From JADZAI01 sp046348585 (GTDB lineage: Bacteria; Pseudomonadota; Alphaproteobacteria; Micropepsales; Micropepsaceae): a stretch of DNA of 64,000 nt. A program made the translations under genes and the position numbers. Location: positions 62,001-126,000 of the forward strand of contig JAXMDZ010000001.1 in the NCBI GenBank assembly GCA_046348585.1. Direction: 5' to 3'. A model generated the notes under the pieces. The model ran no database searches and was not told where the DNA came from. It saw only the letters and a list, made by a program, of their open reading frames with translations. This document shows, piece after piece, positions 18,988 through 28,295 of this stretch. Within the stretch, counting starts at the first letter, position 1. Each line of letters opens with the position of its first letter.

Positions 18988-19494
18988 ATGCGCCGAAGCG
19001 CCGCCGCCGCGGGCAGCGCGCTGTTCTTCGCGATCGCGCCCGGCCTCGTCGCCGGGGTCGCGCCTTGGGCGATCGTCCGGTGGGATCGCTCCGGCGTCCC
19101 TCACTGGGGCGCGCCGGAGATCGCCGGGGCGTTCCTGACTGCGCTCGCCGCCGCCTTTCTCGTCAGCGCCTTCGTGCGCTTCGTGATGGAAGGCGCCGGA
19201 ACGCCCGCCCCGGTCGCGCCGACCGAGACGCTGGTCGTCGGCGGCCTCTACCGCCATGTGCGCAACCCGATGTATGTCGCCGTCCTCGCCTGCATCGCCG
19301 GACAGGCGTTGCTGTTCCGCGCGCCCGCGCTCCTCGCCTATGCGGCGCTGGCGGCAGTTGTGATGGCGGCGTTCGTGAAGCTCTACGAGGAGCCGGTGCT
19401 GCGCCGCCGCTACGGCGCGCGCTACGAGGCCTATCGGCGCGCCGTCCCCGGCTGGCTGCCGCGCCTGACCCCGGCCCGCCTGCCGCCCTCCTGA
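18988..19494 (+). CDS. Isoprenylcysteine carboxyl methyltransferase-like membrane protein
   Basis: 168 residues from the ATG at 18988, with GGGAG seven bases upstream. About four membrane helices. The ICMT/PEMT C-terminal pattern is clear: LVVGGLYRHVRNPMYVAVL and then YEEPVLRRRYGARYEAYRRAVPGWLPR, the SAM-binding end of this fold. In bacteria such proteins methylate lipids or isoprenoid or other carboxylates. The substrate is unknown and the call is at family level. Confidence 0.85.
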   Translation: MRRSAAAAGSALFFAIAPGLVAGVAPWAIVRWDRSGVPHWGAPEIAGAFLTALAAAFLVSAFVRFVMEGAGTPAPVAPTETLVVGGLYRHVRNPMYVAVLACIAGQALLFRAPALLAYAALAAVVMAAFVKLYEEPVLRRRYGARYEAYRRAVPGWLPRLTPARLPPS

Positions 19495-19590
19495 AGGCCC
19501 GCCTGACGGCCGGAGCCTCGGCGCGGCATTGGACCGCCGCGCCGCCATGCTAATCTGCGGACTGATTTGGCCACCGGAGACGCGCCGCCC

Positions 19591-20556
19591 ATGTGGGATT
19601 TCTCGATCGGCAAGACCATCGCCATCCTGTTCCGGACGATGCCCTACATCCTTTTCCGGATGGCGATCTTCTTCGGCATCACCCTCGCCTACATTCTGGC
19701 GACCGGCGGCGGCGCCGGTCTCGGCTGGGTGGTCGGCCAGATGAGCACCGAGCCGGCGAGCTGGGCGGTCTGGGGCGGCGTCTTCGGCCTCGGCGCGGTT
19801 TCGGTCGCGCTCTACATGCTGCGCGAGTGGCTGCTCTACATGGTCAAAGCCGCCCATATCGCGGTCATGGTGAAAGCCATCGACGGCGAGGACCTGCCCG
19901 CCGGCCAGGGCCAGATCGCCTACGGCGCCTCGATCGTGAAAGACCGCTTCGCCGAGGCCAACGTGCTGTTCGTGCTCGACCAGCTCATCAAGGGCGTGCT
20001 CGCGGTCATCACCGGCACGCTCCAGTTCTTCGCCAATCTCATTCCCATCGGCGGCGTGCAGCAGATCGTCGGCATGATCAACCAGGTCATCCGCCTGTCG
20101 CTGACCTATGTCGACGAGGTGATCCTCGCCTACAACATCCGCATCGGCTCCGACAATCCGTGGGAGACTTCGCGCCAGGCGCTGGTGCTCTACGCGCAGA
20201 ATTACGGCGCGTTCCTGAAGAACGCGATCTGGCTGATGATCTTCATGTGGGTGCTGACGGCCGTCGTCTTCGTCGTGGCGATCGCGCCCTTCGTCGGCCT
20301 CGCCGCGCTCTTCCCCGGCGACGTCACCTGGTTCGGCGTGCTGATCGCGCTGGTCTTCGCGCTCTCGTTCAAGGCGGCGATCCTCGAACCCTTCGCGATC
20401 TGCGCCCTGATGCAGGTGTTCTTCCGCAAGATCGAGGGCCAGGTCCCCGATCCCGCCTGGGACGCGCGCCTTTCGGGCCTGTCCAAGAAATTCGTCGATC
20501 TGAAGAACCGGGCCGCCGGCTGGATCGGCGCCGGCCCGAAACCGGCCCAGGTCTGA
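19591..20556 (+). CDS. Integral membrane protein of unknown function
   Basis: 321 residues from the ATG at 19591 (MWDFSIGK), with GGAGA about ten bases upstream; an in-frame TTG eight codons earlier is less likely. Six or so hydrophobic stretches: about 22-50, 60-85, 130-155, 208-245 and 255-285. Between them are amphipathic segments such as YVDEVILAYNIRIGSDNPWETSRQALVLYAQNYGAFLKNA. The pattern of pairs of helices joined by long cytoplasmic loops resembles uncharacterised alphaproteobacterial proteins kept upstream of the HIG1-adenosyltransferase-ETF block. I do not recognise a named family. The HIG1 gene starts 38 bases later. Confidence 0.75.
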   Translation: MWDFSIGKTIAILFRTMPYILFRMAIFFGITLAYILATGGGAGLGWVVGQMSTEPASWAVWGGVFGLGAVSVALYMLREWLLYMVKAAHIAVMVKAIDGEDLPAGQGQIAYGASIVKDRFAEANVLFVLDQLIKGVLAVITGTLQFFANLIPIGGVQQIVGMINQVIRLSLTYVDEVILAYNIRIGSDNPWETSRQALVLYAQNYGAFLKNAIWLMIFMWVLTAVVFVVAIAPFVGLAALFPGDVTWFGVLIALVFALSFKAAILEPFAICALMQVFFRKIEGQVPDPAWDARLSGLSKKFVDLKNRAAGWIGAGPKPAQV

Positions 20557-20594
20557 GCTTGGCGTAGGCCCCGCGCCGGGCTACACCGCGCGCC

Positions 20595-20783
20595 ATGAGC
20601 GGTAATGCACTTGTCGGCATCGCGGCCGGCGCAGTCTTCCTGGTCCTCTGCGCCGGGCTCTATTCGCTGTTCCGGGGCGGCGAGTTCGCCCGCACGAACT
20701 CCAACCGGCTGATGCGGCTGCGCGTCCTGCTGCAGTTCGTCGCGATTCTTATCATCATGACGGTGTTGTATTTCCGCGATTGA
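20595..20783 (+). CDS. Small HIG1-like twin-helix membrane protein
   Basis: 62 residues with two membrane helices (about 4-25 and 44-60) joined by a loop with FRGGEFARTNSNRLMRLRVLLQF, the pattern of the hypoxia-induced-gene-1 (HIG1_N) domain. Mitochondrial HIG1 proteins assist cytochrome oxidase supercomplexes; bacterial versions are little studied. It lies 51 bases upstream of the cobalamin adenosyltransferase, an arrangement repeated in many Alphaproteobacteria. Coding is supported by the G/C third-position bias and the tight gene order. Confidence 0.8.
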   Translation: MSGNALVGIAAGAVFLVLCAGLYSLFRGGEFARTNSNRLMRLRVLLQFVAILIIMTVLYFRD

Positions 20784-20834
20784 ATCCCCTCTTATTGTGC
20801 GCCGCAGCAGCGCGGCCGGGAACGGGGGTTCTGT

Positions 20835-21401
20835 ATGGTCGTTCTCAACCGGATCTACACGAAGACCGGCGATGCCGGCGAAACCGGCCTGGTGACCGGC
20901 GTGCGCGTCCCCAAGGACGATCTGCGCATCGCCTGCTACGGCACGGTGGACGAGACCAACGCGGCGGTCGGCCTCGCCCGGCTGAGCACGACCGGCCTGC
21001 TCGACCAGATGCTGGGGCGCATCCAGAACGACCTGTTCGACCTCGGGGCCGACCTCGCGACCCCGGAAGACCCGGCCCCCGCCTTCGCGGCGCTGCGCAT
21101 CGTGGAGGCCCAGGTCGAACGGCTGGAGGCCGAAATCGACCAGATGAACGACTACATGGCCCCGCTTTCCAGCTTCGTGTTGCCTGGCGGCGCCCCGGCG
21201 GCGGCCCATCTGCACCTCGCGCGCACCGTCTGCCGCCGGGCCGAACGGCTGGCGGTGGAGCTGGCCCGGCGCGAGAAAGTGGGGGCGGCGGCGGTCCGCT
21301 ACCTCAACCGCCTGTCCGACCATTTCTTCGTCGCCGCCCGCTTCGCCAACGACAAGGGGGCCAAGGACGTCCTCTGGGTGCCGGGGGCCAACCGGGGCTG
21401 A
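20835..21401 (+). CDS. ATP:cob(I)alamin adenosyltransferase, PduO type
   Basis: 188 residues. It transfers the adenosyl group of ATP to cob(I)alamin, making adenosylcobalamin. PduO-family marks: N-terminal RIYTKTGDAGETGLVTG (ATP-binding), VDETNAAVGLAR, FDLGADLATPE, and the helix ARTVCRRAERLAVELARR with the conserved RxxxRRAER. Ecm at 3-5 kb is a B12 enzyme that needs this product, so co-localisation makes sense. About 190 bases separate it from etfB. Confidence 0.92.
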   Translation: MVVLNRIYTKTGDAGETGLVTGVRVPKDDLRIACYGTVDETNAAVGLARLSTTGLLDQMLGRIQNDLFDLGADLATPEDPAPAFAALRIVEAQVERLEAEIDQMNDYMAPLSSFVLPGGAPAAAHLHLARTVCRRAERLAVELARREKVGAAAVRYLNRLSDHFFVAARFANDKGAKDVLWVPGANRG

Positions 21402-21594
21402 CGCAGCGTCCGCATTGACTCGGGAACCCGGTTTCTTGATGGTGCGCCGCACAATCGCGGGGGCGGACTTGAAGGCGGGGGCTTTGGCCTATAACGCCTG
21501 TCCGGCTCCGCGTCGCGGATGCGTGCGCCGGACTTGAGAGCGGGCGGCGCGCACCCCGTGCGGAGCGAGACGAACAGCCGGAGCCTTGTGCGAT

Positions 21595-22344
21595 ATGAAG
21601 ATCCTGGTGCCCGTGAAGCGGGTGGTCGACTACAACGTGAAAGTCCGCGTCAAGAGCGACGGCACGGGCGTGGACCTCGCCAACGTGAAGATGTCCATGA
21701 ACCCCTTTGACGAGATCGCCGTCGAAGAGGCGATCCGCCTGAAGGAGAAGGGCATCGCGACCGAGATCGTCGCCGTCTCCATCGGCCCGCAGCAGGCGCA
21801 GGAAACCATCCGCACCGCGCTCGCCATGGGCGCCGACCGCGGCATTCTGGTGAAGGCCGAGGGCGAGATCGAACCGCTGACCGTCGCCAAGATCCTCAGG
21901 GGCGTCGCCGAGGCCGAACAGCCCGGCCTCATCATCGTCGGCAAGCAGGCGATCGACGACGATTCCAACCAGACCGGCCAGATGCTCGCCGCCCTGCTGG
22001 GCTGGAGCCAGGGCACCTTCGCCTCGAAGGTCCTGCCCGAAGGCGACGCCGTGACCGTGACGCGCGAGATCGACGGCGGCCTGCAGACCGTGAAGCTGAA
22101 GCTGCCGGCGGTGGTCTCGACCGACCTGCGTCTCAACGAGCCGCGCTACGCCTCGCTGCCCAACATCATGAAGGCCAAGAAGAAGCCGATCGACGAGAAG
22201 TCGCCGGCCGATTACGGCGTCGATCCGTCGCCGCGCCTGAAGGTCCTCAACGTCGCCGAGCCGCCCAAGCGGGCCGGCGGCGCCAAGGTGAAGACCGTGC
22301 AGGAACTGGTCGAGAAGCTGAAGAACGAAGCGGGAGTGCTCTGA
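21595..22344 (+). CDS. etfB: Electron transfer flavoprotein beta subunit
   Basis: 249 residues from MKILVPVKRVVDYNVK at 21595; GGAG lies 11 bases upstream. It pairs with EtfA to carry electrons from acyl-CoA dehydrogenases to ETF-ubiquinone oxidoreductase. AMP/adenine-site and subunit motifs are visible: ALAMGADRGILV, IIVGKQAIDDDSNQTGQM and the LKLPAVVSTDLRLNEPRYASLPNIMKAKKK signature. etfA starts one base after the stop. At least three acyl-CoA dehydrogenases in this window could feed it. Confidence 0.96.
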   Translation: MKILVPVKRVVDYNVKVRVKSDGTGVDLANVKMSMNPFDEIAVEEAIRLKEKGIATEIVAVSIGPQQAQETIRTALAMGADRGILVKAEGEIEPLTVAKILRGVAEAEQPGLIIVGKQAIDDDSNQTGQMLAALLGWSQGTFASKVLPEGDAVTVTREIDGGLQTVKLKLPAVVSTDLRLNEPRYASLPNIMKAKKKPIDEKSPADYGVDPSPRLKVLNVAEPPKRAGGAKVKTVQELVEKLKNEAGVL

Positions 22345-22345
22345 T

Positions 22346-23299
22346 ATGACGGCGCTGGTTCTTGCCGAACACGACAACGCGACCCTCAAGGACGCGACCG
22401 CCAAGACCGTCGCCGCGGCGGCGAAGCTGGGCGGCGGCGTGCATGTCCTCGTCGTCGGCGCCAATGCGCGCGGCGCCGCCGATGCGGCCGCCAAGCTTTC
22501 GGGCGTCGAGAAGGTCCTCCTCGCCGAGGGCGACGCCTATGCCCACCAGCTCGCCGAGCCGGTCGCGGCGCTGATCGTCGGCCTCGCCCCCGCCTATGGC
22601 GCGATCCTCGCGCCCGCCACCGCCAACGGGAAGAACATCCTGCCGCGCGTCGCCGCGCTGCTCGACGTCGCCCAGATCAGCGAGATCCTCTCGGTCGAAG
22701 GCCCCGACACCTTCACCCGCCCGATCTATGCCGGCAACGCCATCCAGACCGTGCAGTCGTCCGACCGCATCAAGGTCATGACCGTGCGCACCACCGCCTT
22801 CAAGGCGGTCGAGGCGACCGGCTCGGCCGCGGTCGAAACCGTCGCGGCGGCGGCCGATCCCGGCCTCTCGGCCCATCTCGGCGACGAGATCGCCAAATCC
22901 GAGCGCCCCGAACTGGTCTCGGCCAAGATCATCGTCTCGGGCGGCCGGGCGCTCGGCAGCTCGGAGAACTTCGTCACCTATATCGAGCCGCTGGCCGACG
23001 CGCTGGGCGCGGCGGTGGGCGCCTCGCGCGCCGCGGTGGACGCGGGCTACGTTCCCAACGACTATCAGGTCGGCCAGACCGGCAAGGTGGTCGCGCCGGA
23101 ACTGTATGTCGCGCTCGGCATTTCGGGCGCCATCCAGCATCTGGCCGGCATGAAGGACAGCAAGGTGATCGTCGCGATCAACAAGGACGAGGAAGCCCCG
23201 ATCTTCCAGGTGGCGGATTACGGCCTGGTCGGCGACCTCTTCAAGCTGGCCCCCGAACTGAAGGCCGAACTGGAAGCCCAGGGCGTCGGCAAGCGCTGA
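22346..23299 (+). CDS. etfA: Electron transfer flavoprotein alpha subunit
   Basis: 317 residues, slightly longer than the common 310. Holds the FAD. The N-terminal domain has LVLAEHDNATLKDAT; the C-terminal FAD domain has SGGRALGSSENF, GASRAAVDAGYVPNDYQVGQTGKVVAPELYVALGISGAIQH and VAINKDEEAPIFQVADYGLVGDL, the alpha-subunit signature. It follows etfB with one base between, so the two are co-translated. hbd starts 31 bases downstream, giving an operon for beta-oxidation-type redox steps. Confidence 0.96.
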   Translation: MTALVLAEHDNATLKDATAKTVAAAAKLGGGVHVLVVGANARGAADAAAKLSGVEKVLLAEGDAYAHQLAEPVAALIVGLAPAYGAILAPATANGKNILPRVAALLDVAQISEILSVEGPDTFTRPIYAGNAIQTVQSSDRIKVMTVRTTAFKAVEATGSAAVETVAAAADPGLSAHLGDEIAKSERPELVSAKIIVSGGRALGSSENFVTYIEPLADALGAAVGASRAAVDAGYVPNDYQVGQTGKVVAPELYVALGISGAIQHLAGMKDSKVIVAINKDEEAPIFQVADYGLVGDLFKLAPELKAELEAQGVGKR

Positions 23300-23330
23300 C
23301 GCCCCCTCAAACCCTGCGAGCCAAGCTGAC

Positions 23331-24212
23331 ATGAGCATTTCCTTGAAGCGCATCGGCGTCATCGGCGCCGGCCAGATGGGCAACGGCATCGCCCATGTCA
23401 GCGCGCTCGCCGGGTACGACGTGATCCTCAACGATCTGAGCGAGGACCGGCTCCAGAAGGGGCTTGAGGTCATCCACGTCAATCTCACCCGCCAGGCCTC
23501 GCGCGGCCAGGTGACGGGCGAGGCGATGGACGCGGCGCTCAAGCGCATCCGCACCAGCGTCAGCCTCGACGATTTCGGCGACGTCGATCTCGCCATCGAG
23601 GCGGCGACCGAGGACGAGCAGGTCAAGCGCAAGATCTTCCAGGCGCTCTGCCCCAAGCTGAAGCCCGAGGCGCTGCTCGCCACCAACACCTCCTCGATCT
23701 CGATCACCCGGCTCGCCGCCTCGACCGACCGGCCGGAGCGCTTCATGGGCCTGCACTTCATGAACCCGGTGCCGGTCATGAAGCTGGTCGAGGTCATCCG
23801 CGGCATCGCCACCGAGGACGCCGCCTTCCAGGCGATGCTCGACTTCGCCAAGTCGCTCGGCAAGACCAGCGCCTATGCCGAGGATTTCCCGGCCTTCATC
23901 GTCAACCGCATCCTGCTGCCGATGATCAACGAGGCGATCTACACGCTCTACGAGGGCGTCGGGAACGTCGATGCGATCGACACCGCGATGCGGCTGGGCG
24001 CCAATCACCCGATGGGCCCGCTCCAGCTCGCCGACTTCATCGGCCTCGATACCTGCCTGTCGATCATGCAGGTGCTCTATGACGGCCTCGCCGACAGCAA
24101 GTACCGGCCCTGCCCGCTGCTGGTGAAATATGTCGAGGCCGGCTGGCTCGGCCGCAAGACCGGCCGCGGCTTCTACGACTATCGCGGCGAAAAGCCCGTC
24201 CCGACGCGCTGA
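23331..24212 (+). CDS. hbd: 3-hydroxybutyryl-CoA dehydrogenase
   Basis: 293 residues, a stand-alone 3-hydroxyacyl-CoA dehydrogenase. NAD-binding Rossmann motif GVIGAGQMGNGIA at about 9-21; the family segment LATNTSSISITRLA; catalytic His in GLHFMNPVPVMKLVE; and DFPAFIVNRILLPMINEA from the C-terminal helical domain, ending KTGRGFYDY. It interconverts 3-hydroxybutyryl-CoA and acetoacetyl-CoA. Downstream of etfBA. Its stop codon is part of a perfect palindrome shared with the stop of the convergent gene. Confidence 0.95.
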   Translation: MSISLKRIGVIGAGQMGNGIAHVSALAGYDVILNDLSEDRLQKGLEVIHVNLTRQASRGQVTGEAMDAALKRIRTSVSLDDFGDVDLAIEAATEDEQVKRKIFQALCPKLKPEALLATNTSSISITRLAASTDRPERFMGLHFMNPVPVMKLVEVIRGIATEDAAFQAMLDFAKSLGKTSAYAEDFPAFIVNRILLPMINEAIYTLYEGVGNVDAIDTAMRLGANHPMGPLQLADFIGLDTCLSIMQVLYDGLADSKYRPCPLLVKYVEAGWLGRKTGRGFYDYRGEKPVPTR

Positions 24213-24230
24213 GCGCGCGCCGCGCGCTCA
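24210..24230. terminator. Stop-to-stop palindrome, likely two-way terminator
   Basis: A perfect inverted repeat of two ten-base arms (24210-24219 and 24221-24230) around a single central base. Its outer TGA/TCA are the stop codons of hbd on the plus strand and of the membrane protein on the minus strand. The alternating CG core would make a very stable hairpin, though without a T tract in either direction. The position, between two convergent genes, favours transcription termination in both directions. Confidence 0.55.
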
Positions 24231-24803
24231 CCAGCCGATCAGGCGGCCGTAGAACGGCAGCGAGCCGATCAGCAGGACGAGCGGCACGGCGGTCTGCAGC
24301 CAGACCGTCCGGCGGAAGACGGCGGCGGCGACCGCCAGCCCCGACAGGCTCGCCTGCACGAGGGCGTCCAGTGGAAAGCTCAAACCGTTCGGGAAGAGAT
24401 CGCCCATCGCCGCCGCCTGGACGATCGCCACCACCATGAACGCGGCGACCGCGACGATGTATTTGCCGCCCTGGCGGTCGTGAAACGCCCTCAGATCGAC
24501 CGGCCCGCCGTCGTCGCGCACATGGGGCGCGGCCAGGCCGCAGGCGAGAAACGCCGCGATGGCGAGCAGCAGCGGCGGCATCACCGTCGACACCCGCATC
24601 ACATAGCTGTCGTGATAGCTCCACGATTTCAGCCAGAACGAGACCTGCAGGTTGAAGATCGCGGCCGCCCACAGCGCATAGCGCCACGAGAAGACGACGC
24701 GCTCGCTCTCCTGCAGCAGCCGGGCGACCGCGGCGAGCAACGTCGTCACGCCCAGCGAGACGATGAAGGACAGGAGCACGGTGAAGAAGTCGAAGTCCGA
24801 CAT
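24228..24803 (-). CDS. Small integral membrane protein, unknown
   Basis: 191 residues with five to six hydrophobic helices: about 6-27, 38-60, 70-92, 110-135, 142-162 and 168-186. Polar loops include QESERVVFSWRYALWA and HVRDDGGPVDLRAFHDRQGGK. The start MSDFDFFTVLLSFIVSLGVTTLL is a common opening for small uncharacterised alphaproteobacterial membrane proteins. No family with known function recognised. Convergent with hbd; stands alone. Confidence 0.72.
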   Translation of the reverse strand: MSDFDFFTVLLSFIVSLGVTTLLAAVARLLQESERVVFSWRYALWAAAIFNLQVSFWLKSWSYHDSYVMRVSTVMPPLLLAIAAFLACGLAAPHVRDDGGPVDLRAFHDRQGGKYIVAVAAFMVVAIVQAAAMGDLFPNGLSFPLDALVQASLSGLAVAAAVFRRTVWLQTAVPLVLLIGSLPFYGRLIGW

Positions 24804-24948
24804 GGGGAGCCCCTCCCGCCCGGAGGCGCGAAGCCGCTAGGGCCGCACGGCGGCGGGCCGAGCGCAAGGGCGCAGCCTGCGGTCCGGTGGATGACAGGTT
24901 TTGTCGCCCACCCCTGTCATCCTCTTCTCATCGAAGACGGAGACCGCC

Positions 24949-25389
24949 ATGCCCCTCGCTTTCGCCCGCCGCGCCGCCCGCCCCGCCGCGCCCCTGCCCT
25001 TCCCCGACGCCGACGCCGACGCCGACCCGCAGGCGGAGTGGCTCGAAGCCCGCATCGGCGACGCGCTCCTGTTCGAAACGCCCTTCACCGGCGATCCGGG
25101 CCTCATCCCGATCCGCACCACCCGCGCGCTGAAGGACGCGAGCGACATCTTCCAGAACGGCATGTGGAGCCGGCTCGACTGGTTCCTCGACGGTCAGGAG
25201 GCCTGCTTCCTCACCGCCGGGCCGGTGAAGGCGGCGATCACGCTGCGCACCGATCCGCTCTATGGCTGGTCGGTCCGCGAGATCGTCGGCCCCGGCAACG
25301 CGCCGCTGCCGCCCGCCGTCGAACGGCGGATCGTGGAGCGCCTGGGCGAGGCCGGCTTCCACCGCCGCGCCCGTTCGTTTCCGCTGTAG
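24949..25389 (+). CDS. Hypothetical protein with Asp-Ala repeat
   Basis: 146 residues from the ATG at 24949 (MPLAFARRA). Residues about 16-26 encode PDADADADP from a GACGCC tandem. The rest looks globular: EARIGDALLFETPF, DASDIFQNGMWSRLDWFLDGQE, AITLRTDPLYGW, and a C-terminal helix PAVERRIVERLGEAGFHRRA. No signal peptide and no recognised family. G/C third-position bias supports coding. It sits alone between divergent and convergent neighbours. The upstream in-frame start at 24901 has a poorer context. Confidence 0.65.
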   Translation: MPLAFARRAARPAAPLPFPDADADADPQAEWLEARIGDALLFETPFTGDPGLIPIRTTRALKDASDIFQNGMWSRLDWFLDGQEACFLTAGPVKAAITLRTDPLYGWSVREIVGPGNAPLPPAVERRIVERLGEAGFHRRARSFPL

Positions 25390-25417
25390 GGGGCCGTAAG
25401 GGGAAAACCCCCGGCCG

Positions 25418-26035
25418 CTATTTCGTCCGGTTGGCCAGCGTATCGAGCTGCTTCTTCATGGCGTCGAGCTGCGCCTTGAGGTCCGAAATCTCGTCGGATT
25501 CGGCGGCCTTGGGGGCTTCCGCCGTCTCCGGTTCGGCCGGCGCGTCCGAGCCGCGGCCGAACCGGCCGAACGGCGAGAACATCTTGAGCGCCCGCTGGAA
25601 CATCTGGACGTTCTGGCGCGCCAGGTCCTCGAACCCCGAAACGCTGATCGGCAGCTTGCCGCCGAAGGCGTCGGCGATGCCGTGGCGCACGTTTTCGGCG
25701 TTCTTGGCGAGGCCCTCCATGCTCATCTCCAGATAGGAGGGCACGAAGGCCTGCAGCCGGTCGCCGTAGAACTTGATGAGCTGGCGCAGGAAGCTGATCG
25801 GCAGCATGGTCTGGCCCTGCTTGCCCTCTTCCTCGAAGATGATCTGGGCCAGCACCGAGCGGGTGATGTCCTCGCCCGACTTGGCGTCATAGACGTTGAA
25901 CTCGACGCCTTCCTTGACCATGTCGCGCAGGTGTTCGAGCGTGACGTAACTCGACGTCGCGGTGTTGTAGAGACGCCGGTTCGCGTATTTCTTGATGGTG
26001 ATGGGGCCTTCGCCCCCCTTTTTCCCGGCGGCCAT
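25418..26035 (-). CDS. phaR: Polyhydroxyalkanoate synthesis repressor PhaR
   Basis: 205 residues from the ATG at 26035, preceded by GGGGGA. N-terminal PHB_acc_N domain at about 11-72: ITIKKYANRRLYNTATSSYVTL, then VKEGVEFNVYDAKSGEDITR. PHB_acc repeats follow (QIIFEEEGK, LPISFLRQLIKFYGD) and a C-terminal coiled coil (ISDLKAQLDAMKKQLDTLANR). PhaR binds DNA upstream of phasin and PHB genes and also binds polymer, so repression is lifted when granules form. Divergent from phaA-phaB across 324 bases that hold candidate operators. Confidence 0.95.
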   Translation of the reverse strand: MAAGKKGGEGPITIKKYANRRLYNTATSSYVTLEHLRDMVKEGVEFNVYDAKSGEDITRSVLAQIIFEEEGKQGQTMLPISFLRQLIKFYGDRLQAFVPSYLEMSMEGLAKNAENVRHGIADAFGGKLPISVSGFEDLARQNVQMFQRALKMFSPFGRFGRGSDAPAEPETAEAPKAAESDEISDLKAQLDAMKKQLDTLANRTK

Positions 26036-26359
26036 GTATTCCCCCTGCTTGTTGCGCTGCCAAAGGCACCGCGCTGCAACAACGCTAGTCGTCAGGGGTT
26101 TGGCTGTCCACACAATTGCCGCGCTGCGAAATGCTGCGCAGCACGAACGCCATGCTGCGGACGCGGCATGACGCCCTGACGCGGGATCATGTTCGCCGAA
26201 GTGCGGCCGAACTGCAATAATTTCGTTGCGTCAACCGGCTCACGTTCATTTCATTATTTCGCGGACGGGAGAGAAAATGTCATTTACCGCGTGGCGTCTT
26301 CGGGGCAATAGTGCGCCCGCGTTCGCGCCCGGATCGGGTCCGCAGATCAGGAGAAAGCC
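26036..26359. promoter_or_regulatory. phaR-phaA divergent control region
   Basis: 324 bases between divergent phaR and phaA. It contains the perfect ten-base palindrome GCTGCGCAGC at 26133-26142, flanked by further CTGC/TGC elements (26123-26127, 26153-26157), and a looser inverted pair TGCAA (26213-26217) and TTGCG (26226-26230) in an AT-richer stretch. PhaR proteins are known to bind TGC/GCA-type palindromes, so these are candidate operators. AGGAG at about 26349 serves phaA. An ATG at 26277 with GGGAGAG upstream opens a frame that overlaps phaA out of phase and may be a leader or chance. Confidence 0.5.
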
Positions 26360-27535
<1,176 letters not shown>

Positions 27536-27572
27536 ACGCCGCTCGCAAGAACATTCGGTAAGGGAGGACGCG

Positions 27573-28295
27573 ATGTCCAAGGTTGCGTTGGTGACGGGCG
27601 GTACGCGAGGGATCGGCGAGGCGATCTCCAAGGGGTTGAAGGCGGCGGGCTACACCGTCGCCGCCAACTACTCGGGCAACGACGAGGCGGCGGCGAAGTT
27701 CAAGGCCGAAACCGGCATCGCCGTCTACAAGTTCGACGTCGGCGACTACGAGGCGACCGCCGCCGCGATCAAGCAGATCGAGGCCGATCTCGGCCCGGTC
27801 GAAATTCTCGTCAACAACGCCGGCATCACCCGCGACGGCTTCCTGCACAAGATGACGCCCGAGCAGTGGCGCGAAGTCATCCGCGTCGATCTCGACAGCG
27901 TCTTCAACACCTCGCGCGCGGTGATCGAGGGGATGCGCACGCGCGGCTTCGGCCGCATCGTCAACATCTCCTCGATCAACGGCCAGAAGGGCCAGATCGG
28001 CCAGGCGAACTACTCCGCCGCCAAGGCCGGGATCATCGGCTTCACCAAGGCGCTGGCCCAGGAAGGCGCGGCCAAGGGCATCACCGTCAACGTGATCTGC
28101 CCCGGCTACATCAACACCGAGATGGTGGCGGCGATGAAGCCCGAGGCGCTCGCCAAGGTCGTGGCGACCATCCCCGTCGGCCGCCTCGGCGAAGCCGACG
28201 AGATCGCCCGCGGCGTGCTGTTCCTGGTCCAGGACCCCGGCTTCATGAACGGCTCGACCCTCACCATGAACGGCTCGCAGTACATCGCGGGCTGA
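27573..28295 (+). CDS. phaB: Acetoacetyl-CoA reductase
   Basis: 240 residues, short-chain dehydrogenase fold. NADPH-dependent reduction of acetoacetyl-CoA to (3R)-hydroxybutyryl-CoA. Cofactor loop TGGTRGIG at 8-15, NNAG at 81-84, catalytic S134, Y147 and K151 (NYSAAKAG), and the PhaB-type segments GITRDGFLHKM and SSINGQKGQ. GGGAGG precedes the ATG. The stop codon overlaps the start of the downstream EamA transporter (TGATG), so the transporter gene may be translated by coupling. Confidence 0.95.
   Translation: MSKVALVTGGTRGIGEAISKGLKAAGYTVAANYSGNDEAAAKFKAETGIAVYKFDVGDYEATAAAIKQIEADLGPVEILVNNAGITRDGFLHKMTPEQWREVIRVDLDSVFNTSRAVIEGMRTRGFGRIVNISSINGQKGQIGQANYSAAKAGIIGFTKALAQEGAAKGITVNVICPGYINTEMVAAMKPEALAKVVATIPVGRLGEADEIARGVLFLVQDPGFMNGSTLTMNGSQYIAG

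Noticed and set aside
21402..21594. Cobalamin riboswitch near the adenosyltransferase or ecm
   Set aside because: No B12-box-like sequence in this gap or in the gap before ecm.
22247..23863. Minus-strand frame opposite etfA and hbd
   Set aside because: Shadow of high-confidence genes.
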